Assembly (NCBI GenBank): GCA_028565635.1
Contig: JAOXYB010019372.1
Coordinates: 1 to 17,888, forward strand
DNA length: 17,888 bases
Direction: 5' to 3'
Source of the DNA: Phoronis ovalis
Lineage: Eukaryota > Phoronida > Phoronidae
The notes beneath the pieces were generated by a model. That model was not told the origin of the DNA and searched no databases. It was given only the letters and a program-made list of their open reading frames with translations. Made by a program: the position numbers and the translations under genes. Each line of letters starts with the position of its first letter. The stretch's first letter is position 1. Below, in pieces: positions 1 to 10,800 of this stretch.

Positions 1-1276
1 TTTCTGACGTCATTTTGCCGCGTCACAAACCTGTATGTTGTATATACAAAGGAGCATAACTCGGAAACCTACTGTAATGAATATAATGAAACACTGACAT
101 GTTCTAAAACAGTAGAAGTTGGAGAAAGAAATCCATTTCAATAAGAAAAATGTGTCTCAATCTGGTTTTTTATTGGCCGGGACTACCTGAATTTGTATCT
201 CCACTGCATCAAAGAACAAAACATTTTTTTTTGGTTTGGCTCAGCATGCGGCGAAGAATGCGTTTTGTGAGTGAATCGCGTGAGCGCAAGCAGTACTGCA
301 TCATTGTTCATTCACAGAATGGGACATGCTGGGATCGTTTGGGTCTGAGACTCGTGGCTCCACCAAGTGTATGCAAATAGTCAATTGTGATATTTTCACG
401 TTTCACGCTTTAAAAACTAAGTCACTCGCGCGAAAAATTCATTCACGATTCGCCAGCTAATTTCAGCTGCTTTGACCATTCACCATAGTAAAAAAAACCG
501 TTGCATTTCCCGTTCACACAAAAAGTATACACTCCGCTCTGCATGAGCAAGATTGCTTCAGCTGCTGATCTATACTTATATGCTCGAGTTGTAAAAACCA
601 ACAAGTTGACAACTCGACAACAACTGATTAATAAAAACGGAGGGCTGTCAAGTTGTAAAACAAGTCGAGAATACAGTTATGTCGCCAATTAACAGTTTTC
701 ATTGAAATAGCGAGTTAATTGTCGACTTGTGTATATACAACTTGATCGGGTGTCACTCCGGGCCACCATCATGATATATATACACATGTATATATATACT
801 AGCCAAAAAAAACCCACCTTATTACGAATATAGACCATGTATTTATAGCAAGTCGTCCTTCTGGTGATTACTGGTGTTACCATCCAACCGCTATCGAATC
901 GACATACTGAAGCATAAAATCAACTCTTATATCGGTTAGCTGGTGGCCGTCCAGACTTGACCTCCACCACATAGCACTGGAAAGTGTTTGCGTAGTCGCT
1001 GTGAAGGTCTAAATCTTTCGGGCCGTTAAAAACAAAATAACAAAACTAGTTGAGCTACTAGAAAGTAGACTCAAACCGAAGTAAGCGTTATCGAATCCAC
1101 GAAAGTTCAGATAAATTCATCGAAGTATGCGTGAGCACCTCCCTGCAAACGACAGCTTAACGCTTAATAACACAGCCGATCGTCACAAGTTTGGAGTACA
1201 GTACTGATTGTGAAATCTTCTTTGCATATATTTATAGTCATAGGCCGAGCCTTAATAAAGGTTGTTCCATTAAAAA

Positions 1277-1359
1277 TGATCAGGGAGAGAGGACCGAAAA
1301 TTATTGGCTCTCCTCTCCCCTAATAATTCATAACTTTACCCTCGGTCTCCTCTCCTCAT
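1277..1359. repeat. purine/pyrimidine inverted repeat
   Basis: A purine-rich arm (GGGAGAGAGGACCGA) is echoed as its near-complement, TCGGTCTCCTCTCCTCAT, at 1342-1359. A further CTCTCCTCTCCCC lies between them and offers an alternative pairing. It may be a foldback remnant. Confidence 0.4.
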
Positions 1360-2172
1360 AATTAGCACGCTAATGCTAAACCACCGGCTAAAATAAATAT
1401 TGTTCTCAGGCACAGTTCCCCTGTGAATAAATCTTTATGCAACTCCGAAATCATAATTATTTTGATTTCCTCCCACTTGCTAATTTTAAATAGAACAACT
1501 CTTAGAGAAGACTTGCAAACACTGCGCATACGTCAGGGAAATATGTTAGTTTTATTTACAACTTATTTTCAACGCCACTAGATTATGTAAATGCATGGGA
1601 ATTACTGTATTGAAGCGCGTAAGCGCCAATGCCCGCAATTAGCCACGGCAATATAGTTTACCAATACATTCTCACCAATGCTTTCGCGAAATGTACACGC
1701 CTGTCGCAAGTTGGTGGACAACAAAATGTGAATAGACATGCTTGCACTGTTGAGGGCTGTAGGGGAGGGGGGGGGGAGGCGGACTATCGCGAGCATGCAT
1801 TGGGGACTGTTAAGTCCAAGCAGCGAGCATTGCCTGGGACTATTAAGTGTGAGTATTGTCTTTTGGCGACCATTTTTTTTTTGCTTTGTTTCCTAATTTT
1901 GTTAGCTATTTTGTTTTGTCGTTTTTTCTGGTTATTTTTTTTGCTAATTTTTAAGTGCGATCGTTGTACCTTGGGGGTACCCCTACCCCCTCGTTATTAG
2001 TTGAGAATTTAAGGTATGGAATACTAAAAGATGGATTTATTCAGACTGCTCGATCAGAGCTGGCACTCTAAATGACAAAATTTCACCAATAAATGTATGA
2101 ACATAACAGCGAATTTTTTATCAAAATGTTTGCTCGGGGTTCTGGATATGGAAATTTGAAGTGAAAAAAATA

Positions 2173-2279
2173 GCGGCCATTTTGGATTCAAAAATTAATA
2201 TATTTTTGAAAACTCGGAAAGTACTGGATTGACTTTCGATTAGAATATTTGGCGTGTTCATTGATCCAAAATGGCTGCC
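2173..2279. repeat. inverted repeat with CCATTTTGG arms
   Basis: The left arm at 2173-2191 (GCGGCCATTTTGGATTCAA) is matched by the reverse complement of 2261-2279 (GGCAGCCATTTTGGATCAA). About 69 bases separate them. Paired arms around an AT-rich centre suggest a small foldback element or MITE remnant. No target-site duplication was identified. Confidence 0.5.
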
Positions 2280-2874
2280 ATGTCAAAAACTGTGTTGGAA
2301 TCCATATATGCTGGCGTTCCCGTGCAACAATAAGTCTAGTTTTAAAGTCATTAATAATTGCTCACTGAAAAAAACTAACTATTGAAAATAAATAACGCTG
2401 ATTATTACTCGGGTACTACAGACAGCAGATGTTTGGGAACGAGGACGACTTTTATTTTTCCTCCTAGGAATCCCTCAGTAATCCACATCTTGCAAATTTG
2501 CTTAGTTACATACATGGTTAAAATGTGTGCATAAGAATTTGGTTTGTTGTGGCATGCGTGTCACGGTTTTATCTATATCCTGTGGACTTACTTTATTGAT
2601 TTCACAAATTTCTTACTGCATAACTGAAGCGAGAATTAACGTTAAAAATTTGCATATTTAATCTGGCACATACCTTGCCTACTTCACACACCAATTTATT
2701 GATTTCCATAGAAATTTAAAGTATTATATTTGCATGTAAGATTTTCAAAAATAATGCAATGTGTATTAACCATCCGCGCGGATTCAATAAAAAACAAAGC
2801 AAACTATGTAAGTTTGAAGAATCTTTGAGTTTATTCAGATTTAATAACACAGTTGGACTATTGTAGTTATGACA

Positions 2875-3004
2875 GAAGCAAAGTTATTTCAAAAATGCAA
2901 TCGAAATCTGCCAAAATATTAGGTAAATTCTTTAATAATTGCACAGCAGTTTTGTACCAGATTTTGATTGCATTTCGAGAACAAAATAACTATTACATGC
3001 TTTC
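2875..3004. repeat. long imperfect hairpin (inverted repeat)
   Basis: 2883-2910 and 2958-2990 are reverse complements over about 28-33 bases with one bulge and few mismatches; the core AAATGCAATCGAAATCTG pairs with one mismatch. Weaker pairing extends outward (GAAGCA with TGCTTTC) and inward (CAAAA). The loop is about 47 nt. It could be a MITE-like foldback or a structured RNA element. Confidence 0.55.
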
Positions 3005-3150
3005 AAGGCAGCTGCTGCTGCAGTAATAATATCTATTATGAAAGTAGTTTTAACAATTTCAACAGTATAGGAAATAACTGTCCATCTCTATTACATTTTT
3101 TACTTTTAAGTGTGAGAGCAGAAAATGAATGATACAGAAGAGATTTAAAA

Positions 3151-3213
3151 TACCTTTCATTCACAGAGAATAAAATTCAACTATTTGTTGAATTTTAAAA
3201 CATATAAAAGGTA
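3151..3213. repeat. short two-step hairpin
   Basis: A perfect 10-bp inner stem (AAAATTCAAC, loop TATTT, GTTGAATTTT; 3172-3196) is enclosed by a perfect 7-bp outer stem (TACCTTT with AAAGGTA), with an asymmetric internal loop. The overall size is 63 nt. Confidence 0.5.
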
Positions 3214-4199
3214 CCACATGATAAAGTGGTCGGAAATGTCAGTACAGTGAAAAGTATTGAATATATATTTCAAGAAACGTGAAAGCTGCATAGCACCACG
3301 TTGTACCACAGATTTTGTAGTTATTGAAGTATCCTCTTTTGTTTTGAAGTAAAATTAGAGCCTGTTATATTTCAAAACAAGCGTAACATTACTGTTTTCA
3401 TGTGGTGAATACTTACACCAGAACACTTTGAGATTTTGCTTAATTATGGTAACTATTAGCACCAAATCCTTCTTGTTGATCATGTTTCAACTTAATAACA
3501 ATGACAGCTACAATTAAACATTTGTCTTAGATACCATAGCAATGATCAAACGTGGTAACATAAGAAAAAACTTTCGTCTCTTTTTCTTTAGCTGAAACCA
3601 GCTTTGCCAGTTAGGTTGGAGATGTTTCACCAAGATCAAACCATATCAGTCTATATTTTGAAACAATAGTTGCTGGTAAATATTACCCATAAATCATTGC
3701 TATGGTAAAAAACAACAGCATCAGCGTTATCACAAAAAGTAACATTGCACATAGCCAGCAGTTTTACATAATATGCTATTAGCTATTTTTGTATGGCTCA
3801 ACGTATCGTAAACTTCTCAATATATGGCATAATACATAGAAACTGTTTATGAGTTACCCATTTCATCTGATTTGAAGAGTAACATAGACATTTTAACCAT
3901 GGTAAGTATGCGGGGGCATGTAGAGTTTGCGATAGACATTGCAAAAGTTACGACACGTTAGCTACCACGAATAATGGGAAGTTAACAAAACTGGCCTACT
4001 CGTAATTAGTACTTTTACCCAGTCGCTGTTGTGCTTTGTTGTCACTGCACTCTAAAACAGCCAAAGTAAGAGCAGAGTGACAGATGTGTGCTGTGAGATT
4101 CTGGGACTTTGTCGCGTTTACCAGTATAGCCAGATGTAGTGTTAACATCCCAGTTAATTGTTATATAGCACAAGCAAATAGCAGAAAATGAGAATAAAA

Positions 4200-4205
4200 T
4201 TTAAT
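4200..4205 (-). promoter_or_regulatory. candidate CSDE1 poly(A) signal, ATTAAA
   Basis: It is the first close variant of the poly(A) hexamer downstream of the CSDE1 stop, about 520 nt away. It is followed on the minus strand by a T/GT-rich stretch (TTTGCTTGTGC). Hexamers of this type are frequent by chance in AT-rich DNA. Confidence 0.25.
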
Positions 4206-4725
4206 GGGCCATACTCGTAGAACAATCAGCATCAACACCAGCAGAGTTAAGCTAAGCTGCCAATGCATAGCATGTACATAAACACATTCTTTATGAGTTT
4301 CTTTAAGAAAACAGAAGACAAATTTGCAGTATGGATTTGACATAAAACATAAAGCTTGTGAGAAAGGCCCTATATACAGCTTTGGTGCAACAAGAAGATT
4401 ATCATAGACAGAAAGATGCCGGCTAAATAAAGTACTGCTCTATAAAAAGAAAACTAGCAAAAAAAAAATAATCAATGCACACAATTTTTAAGGAAATAAC
4501 TACAGAAAAAAATAATAATACTAACTTTTCACAATATTCATGTAAGATGGGAAAAACTTTGGTATTTTTATATGCTTGTATGCATATAGAAATGCTTGAG
4601 CTGTTTTCCTATGAGTATTAAACAATAATTCAACAGTCCCAGTAAAATAAAATGGAAACTTCGTTGTACAAATATGCAGGAACTTAAGCCAATTTAGCCG
4701 GCATCTTTCTGAGGTAATACTGTCA

Positions 4726-4879
4726 CTACATAGCTGGTTGCCACAAAGGTCGTGGCTGTTTGAAACCTTTTGTACCATCAGGTCCTTTGGGTTGTCGCCG
4801 GATGATAATTTTTGGTGCATCTACTGATTCCGAAATGCTTTTCAGACGACTTAGTAAATGTTCTGGCCTTTGCTTTTCT
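4726..4879 (-). CDS. CSDE1: CSDE1 exon 19: C-terminus with SUZ-C motif and stop, residues 796-846
   Basis: The acceptor is CTTTATAG. It encodes RPEHLLSRLKSI, aligning with human RPDRLVNRLKNI, then APKIIIRRQPKGPDGTKGF, the SUZ-C motif (human RQPRGPDNSMGF). It ends PLWQPAM and TAG at 4726-4728. The last residues diverge from human, as is usual. Confidence 0.94.
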
Positions 4880-7800
4880 CTATAAAGATAACAGAAGTAA
4901 CGCATGCATTTTAAGAATACGCACAAAGATTAAGTTATGAAAACGCGCTCGTTTATTGTAATTCAAGAGATAGCAGATATCATGCTCCCGATTGCATATA
5001 CTGCAGTCTTATATGTGGCTGGTGAAATCTGTACATGTGACCATAGTACTGTGCTTAAAGGCTTAGTAACTAGTCATCAAAGATCAATGGCGACATAATT
5101 TAAATGCGTTTTTTAAACATTCAAACCTTAAGTTTATTGTTCTGTTTTAATATTAAAGAAACTTACGAGATTTTACGTAGACTACAAGCTGAGTATTTCC
5201 CATTTCTTTGATTCTGTACGACCACAAATTCTACCTCGTCTCCAATCTGGATGTCCACTAAGTCATGAACTTCACTGAGATGGAAGAACAGCTTCTTCCC
5301 TTCTTCAGCTTCATACTGAATGAAACCATACTACAAGACAAACAATGGATCAGATGTTCATGCCCAATAATTGGAATTTAAAAAAAAAAAATTTAGCCTT
5401 GATTATTTGACAATAAAAAATGTATTCAAATGTTAAGCTTATACAGTTTACTCTCCAAAGAATTGTAAATTAATGATAGTCTGTCTCAACATTATTATTA
5501 ATTTAAAAAATCAGGGCTATAGCCAAGGAACCAAACAGAAACATGGTTCCTACAACTTTTAAACTCTGACACACAACACATGCAATCTATATCAACTTTC
5601 CTTGTTCACTTCCCTCTGCTTTATCATACTGCTTGATATATTTATTTTACTTTATGTTAGCAATTATGAAAGGAGGGCCATTACAACAGGTTTATTTTCC
5701 ATACAATTATCGGAGCTAATTGTTGGTCATAAATATTAACTTACCTGGCCCTTGACAGAATCGACTTTTGCACGTATGTATTTACGAATGGCTGCAACAT
5801 TTATGGCACGTAGCTTCCCTGTAGCCTTGACTTTCGCAACTTGGAAGCGAACAGCATCGCCCTTCTGTAAGAAGTCTCTCTTATCGGCAAGACTTGCAAT
5901 ACCATAGGGATAATTTGTGGTAGTGGAATCACCTGCAACAGATGACAACACATCTCTCATATTACAAGGAGAAAAGAAGTCTAAACAGGTGCACTTCCAA
6001 GCTGTGGTTTGACTGTAAACAATGCGTTCACTTGCATTTGTTGTAAGACTGTGTGATTGGATACCAACTTGAGTCAAAAAGTCCTTTGGAAAGGGCTATC
6101 AGTACTGTTGGTACATGAAAATATTTTTATATAAGTGACAATCTTATTATTCCTACCTCCCTCTCCACTAACTTTCACAATGCCACAGTACTCTTCCTGA
6201 TCAGGGTTAACAATTCTCATGGGACGGAGAATAATGCCATTGTAGTTACCCTGTTGTACTTCCTAAAACAGTAGAAATAAGACAACATTAAAAACATCAT
6301 TGAAGGTGGAAAAGTTGTTACAACTATGTTGGTACCCACAACATTTAAAAAAACAATAATATACACTATAAGGACATTTTGAAATGTAAAAAAGAAGTTG
6401 CATAGTGTTTAATTGTGAGGCATGTTTGTGCCTAAAGTCATTCTGTAAATAATGCTTCAAGTTTGTAAATTCTAATAAAATTGTTTATTTTGTTTGAGTT
6501 GTCTATGCACTAAAGTTATAGGCTTAACACGAATGATCTATCCAGTAAATGAGGCATAGCATAACAGCAGTACTAGGAACTGCTTAATAGGTCTTAAATT
6601 ATATCAGACACATCACCTAACATATTTTAGATACTAGTGAATAGGAACATTCAATGGTAATGATCATCACGGCACACGCCAAACTAGTTACGTGACAAAG
6701 GATCTTGGATAATTGGAAAGTAGACTTATTTTTGTAATATAATAACATTGTCACCACTTAACTTTATCAAATGAAATCAAAAATAATGTATAATCCATAG
6801 CTTCATTGAACAAATAAAACTGATAGCATTATTTGTATAACCTAACAGTATATAACCTTTATCTAGAACGGGTTTTGCATTAAAAAGCGAAAGTAAACAT
6901 AATTTTTCAAGGTTGTTTCACCGTTTTTATTACCAACAAGCTAAATTAAAGAATACTTAAGTTTAATATTTATTTAATGTTATCTACAACTGATCATGTA
7001 GAAAAATGCTATTAAAATTCACATACCAGTGAATTGAATGTGCCACGAGCAACCTTTCTTATGTTTTCTGCACTGAGTTTGGAGCTCTTCTTTGTCAGTG
7101 CAAATTCCACTTCATCACCAAGGTCAATGTCAGTAGGGTCACCATCAAAGGCACTGAAAAAAAGAATGTAAACCTTGACTTTTTCAATCTGAACATTTTA
7201 ATTGTTCTAAAAGTAAAGTTTACTTTGATTAACATCAAACAATTCATCTCTATGTTAATATTCAGCTGTTCAATTAATAAAATTAATATACACATTTACT
7301 CACCTATAGTGAAAGAAAAGTTCTTTGTCGAGATCAGAAGCTTCAATGAAGCCATAGTTATCTTTGAGCGTGGCAACATATCCATGCTGCTTTGGTGTGT
7401 TATTTCGGTTGAGCACCTTAATGTTGATGGCAGTGTGAGTATGACTGCGTTTAGCTTCAGAAATTTGGAATTCAATCTAAATAGTAAAGCAAAACCATTC
7501 TGACCAGTACTACCTCAGGCTTACTTCCCAATAATTCTCAAAAGAACAATCATTTCCTTTCAAAACGAGATTATAACTGTATATACACCCTATGACAGAT
7601 TTTAAACAAATGCAACTAAAAATGAATTAACAGGAAGGCTAATTATGTAATTTATCCACATTTGTCAAAAAACATAGCTAAAAGCTTTCTAATTTGTCAA
7701 GTAGAATTATCGAACATCATAATGAGTCATGTATGCAAATAACCCAGACCTTATTTATCATTGGATGCCTTTACTATCTAAACTAACAGTAATGTCACCT

Positions 7801-10800
7801 AAGTGATCCTTCCAGGTCAATCGAAGTGATGACTGTGGGTTTCACGCCACAATGCGTGACACGTGCGTCATGTTAACTTGTTACGCGAACGCACGTCACT
7901 TGTCTGATCTAATCCTGGGAGGATCCACAAATACATAATTACTGCGTCATTGAAGTCATGTACAACAGATGCTATTTCATAGGGTTCTGTGGAGACATCA
8001 AATGTTGCCATTTATTCTTGTTTGATGCATGCTTTATTGGTGTTATTTTATTGTTTGTATGACTGTATCAGTTAACAAGACAAAGGGCATAATAAAGTTT
8101 TTAAATGTATTTTGTGTTTGTAGGTTTTCACAAATTACAGAACACTATTTAAAATAAAGTTGAAAATCTTACTTTATCTCCAAATTTTGGCAGATCACTT
8201 CCTTTTGCAAGATTGCTTATATAGTAGGGGATGGTTGAGGACCTATTATCAACAGTGTGAGAGATTATACCCGCAGTTTCCTCTTTGTTTTTAGCTAAAA
8301 CAAAACAGTTTTAATGAACATAAAGCTATGGACACTATGCGTGTACATCACTAAATAGCAGTACACCTACTGTCTAAAACAGTACGGTATGAATAGTTAT
8401 TACTTTCAGCATTCATTCTTCATTAGCAGAATCACTAAGAATTACACAGCCATTACAAGTATTGCAAGCTTATTTAGGAATGTTTGCATGCTATCCATAT
8501 GCTCAGAAGTACAGAGTGAACAATATGACTACCTTGTAATGAACTTACATGGGCTTTTGTGTGAAGCTGGTTCCTTTTCAATGATTCCAGTATATCTTGT
8601 TTCTTGAACTGTTTCAAAAACAATGCTACCTTTAGGAAGGTACTTTATACGAATTGCAATCTGGCGAGTTTCACTACTTGGATCCTGAAAGCATAGAAGT
8701 CTGTCAATTACACTGGTTTAAGATCCAGTTTTAATGTGCTAACGTACAGAAGAAATAAAACAATTCTACAAGTTCCAGAAGTTTCTTTCAAGGTTTGCTG
8801 TTTGGTAAAAGCATTCTTTAAGATCTTCTAAGACTTGAGGAACACTCTTAAATTAGTAAGAAACATTTACCTGGATAACAGTAAATTGCACTTCTTCATT
8901 GACCTTAATATCACGTGTAGTATCCATCATTTCACTGAAGTGGAAAAACATTCTGGCCTCCCGATCAGCACATTTGATAAAGCCATAACCATCTTTTAGT
9001 GCTGCTACTATTCCCTAAACATTTTGAAATAAAATTCACCAGGATTGTATTGGTAGCAGTACAAATCTGTTTATATTGGCACCACCAAGTAATACACTAT
9101 AGGCAACAATTGCTTCTGCCATAAAATTTCATGATACACACAAAAAAGCTTATAACTTCAAGATGCATATGGTAAAGGGATTCTTTTGGAAATTGTCCAA
9201 TTACGTTAAACTTATGTTAGTATCTGCCTTTTTAAACAATGGAGGGAACTTCTTCATTACTACTGTTACTCTACTTACTGTTTCTCGTTTTTCACCAGTA
9301 ACCTGGAAGCTGTCTTCCAAGAGTTCAATATCTGTTGCGCGTTGAAATTTATCCCGCCGATCAGTGGCTAAGTTGAAGACCACAAAATCACCAGGGTGTA
9401 AAGTATAATCTCCTTTTTGATCTTTATCTCCAAATGAAATTTCGTGCGTACTGAAAATAAAGAGTAACTTATTATGAATCAATTTGCGCAAGATAGCTTT
9501 TTAAGCACAAGCAATGCTTTTAGTAATTGTGACCCTCTAAATGAACTTTAGATACCAGTAAATGACTATGGACTTCATTTTTGATTTTTCCTAATTTTTT
9601 TCAAAGTTTTAATGCAATTTTTTTTATTTAAAAGCTGACCAGTTAGCAGTTTCGTATTTAATTCTTCCTGGATATGTGTCACTTTGACGCCTTCCGAGAC
9701 TACTTTTTAAAGTACGTGTGATAGTGCCTTGGATTAGTTCTGGGCTTAAATCATAGAATATCACAGTGCCCTCTGGGAGACTTTTGATGTTCACAGCAAC
9801 TTCTTTGTTCTGTAAGAACACAAGAAAAGTAATTTACATAGAAAAGTTATTAGATCAGTTATTTCGAAAATGATCTTTTTGGTACATATCATAGGTATAT
9901 ATCAATTATGCCCCATTTTATACAATCACAAGATCATGCGTAGGCATAAAATAAGATTATATAATTTTTATGGTTGTCGAGAACAAAGTATGCCTTTTCA
10001 GATAATTTCAACCCATTAGAACAACTGCTTGTTTTGAATGTTTGGCAGTAGACTACTTAACGTTTTAAATGTTTTAATTAGAAGTTGATTAATCAAATTA
10101 AGGTGAGAAACACAACAATTCATAATTTTAGCTGAACCCTGTCCACCTAGCAACATGAAATCAAAAATTACAAGGATTCACACTCTAAGCTAAGACTCTC
10201 AAAAAAGACTGTAGTAACTCACATTTCTTGTTTGTATGCTAAATTCCACATCTTCACCTAGGTCTAGTTCATTTATGTTCCCCATATATTCGCTGTAGTG
10301 GAAAAATATTTCTTTCACCACGTCATCCCTCTCTATGAAACCAAAGTTCTCTTTTATTGAACACACCACACCCTTGCATCTCTGAGACGACGTTATGACT
10401 GCGATTTTTTGTACTTTGCATGCTCGGATGTTACCAGTTCTAAAATGAGTGATATACGAACGTCAGTTTGCTATAGTACAATCAGCATGTAAATTTCAAT
10501 TGTCTGGTTATACAACAATAAATTCCTTCATGTTATACTGAACACACACATGGTACCGAATGACAATTAACATACAAGTATCATGAAAAGACTCATTGTA
10601 AAACCCTAAGCAAGTGTTCTGCCTTACAAACAGGTAAAACTGAATATATAATGTAATGCCATAATGAATGGAATATCCCTACTTTCAAAGACCCATAGCA
10701 GCCATGTCTTGCTTGATGCAGACATCTAAGGATGCATCCAAGTAACCTGTGCAAACTAAATTTCTAAATTGTGGTCACAAGTTAATTTTAACTTGTCCCC

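Larger units (their letters stand above)
1..2800. other. gene-poor intergenic stretch
   Basis: I see no exon with recognisable protein similarity on either strand; open frames here are short and of low-complexity composition. It holds a CRE palindrome at 5-12, small palindromes (38-49, 584-617), a near-palindromic TA/ACATGT run around 775-798, a G-run at 1753-1782, T-runs around 1870-1950, and inverted repeats at 1277-1359 and 2173-2279. In vertebrates NRAS lies on this side of CSDE1, but no RAS exon is visible. Confidence 0.6.
2800..4725 (-). other. CSDE1 3' UTR and downstream flank, no other gene seen
   Basis: No coding exon is recognisable on either strand. No AATAAA is present on the minus strand between the stop codon and about 2836. 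The nearest variant signal is ATTAAA at 4200-4205. The 3' UTR end therefore cannot be set; it probably lies within a few hundred bases to 2 kb below 4726. Two hairpin repeats (2875-3004 and 3151-3213) are listed separately. Confidence 0.6.

Noticed and set aside
150-1000. Several 60-76 residue open frames on both strands
   Set aside because: Low-complexity composition, no recognisable domain, no fitting splice partners.
1629-2000. 123-residue plus-strand open frame with a Phe/Leu-rich end
   Set aside because: The hydrophobic tail comes from T-runs and the Gly tract from a G-run, so it looks like chance.
3008-3022. GCAGCTGCTGCTGC run as a possible triplet expansion
   Set aside because: Only about three units, too short to call.
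1-4725. NRAS, the vertebrate 3' neighbour of CSDE1
   Set aside because: No exon with a RAS P-loop or switch sequence is visible on either strand.
4521-4820. 99-residue minus-strand frame overlapping CSDE1 exon 19
   Set aside because: It is in a different frame from the conserved SUZ-C reading and runs through the 3' UTR.
5933-6077. Open frame extending upstream of CSDE1 exon 17 into intron 16
   Set aside because: A clear acceptor and phase match with exon 16 show it is intron; the added residues have no counterpart in CSDE1.
7225-7503. Plus-strand 92-residue frame across CSDE1 exon 14
   Set aside because: It is the antisense shadow of a conserved coding exon.
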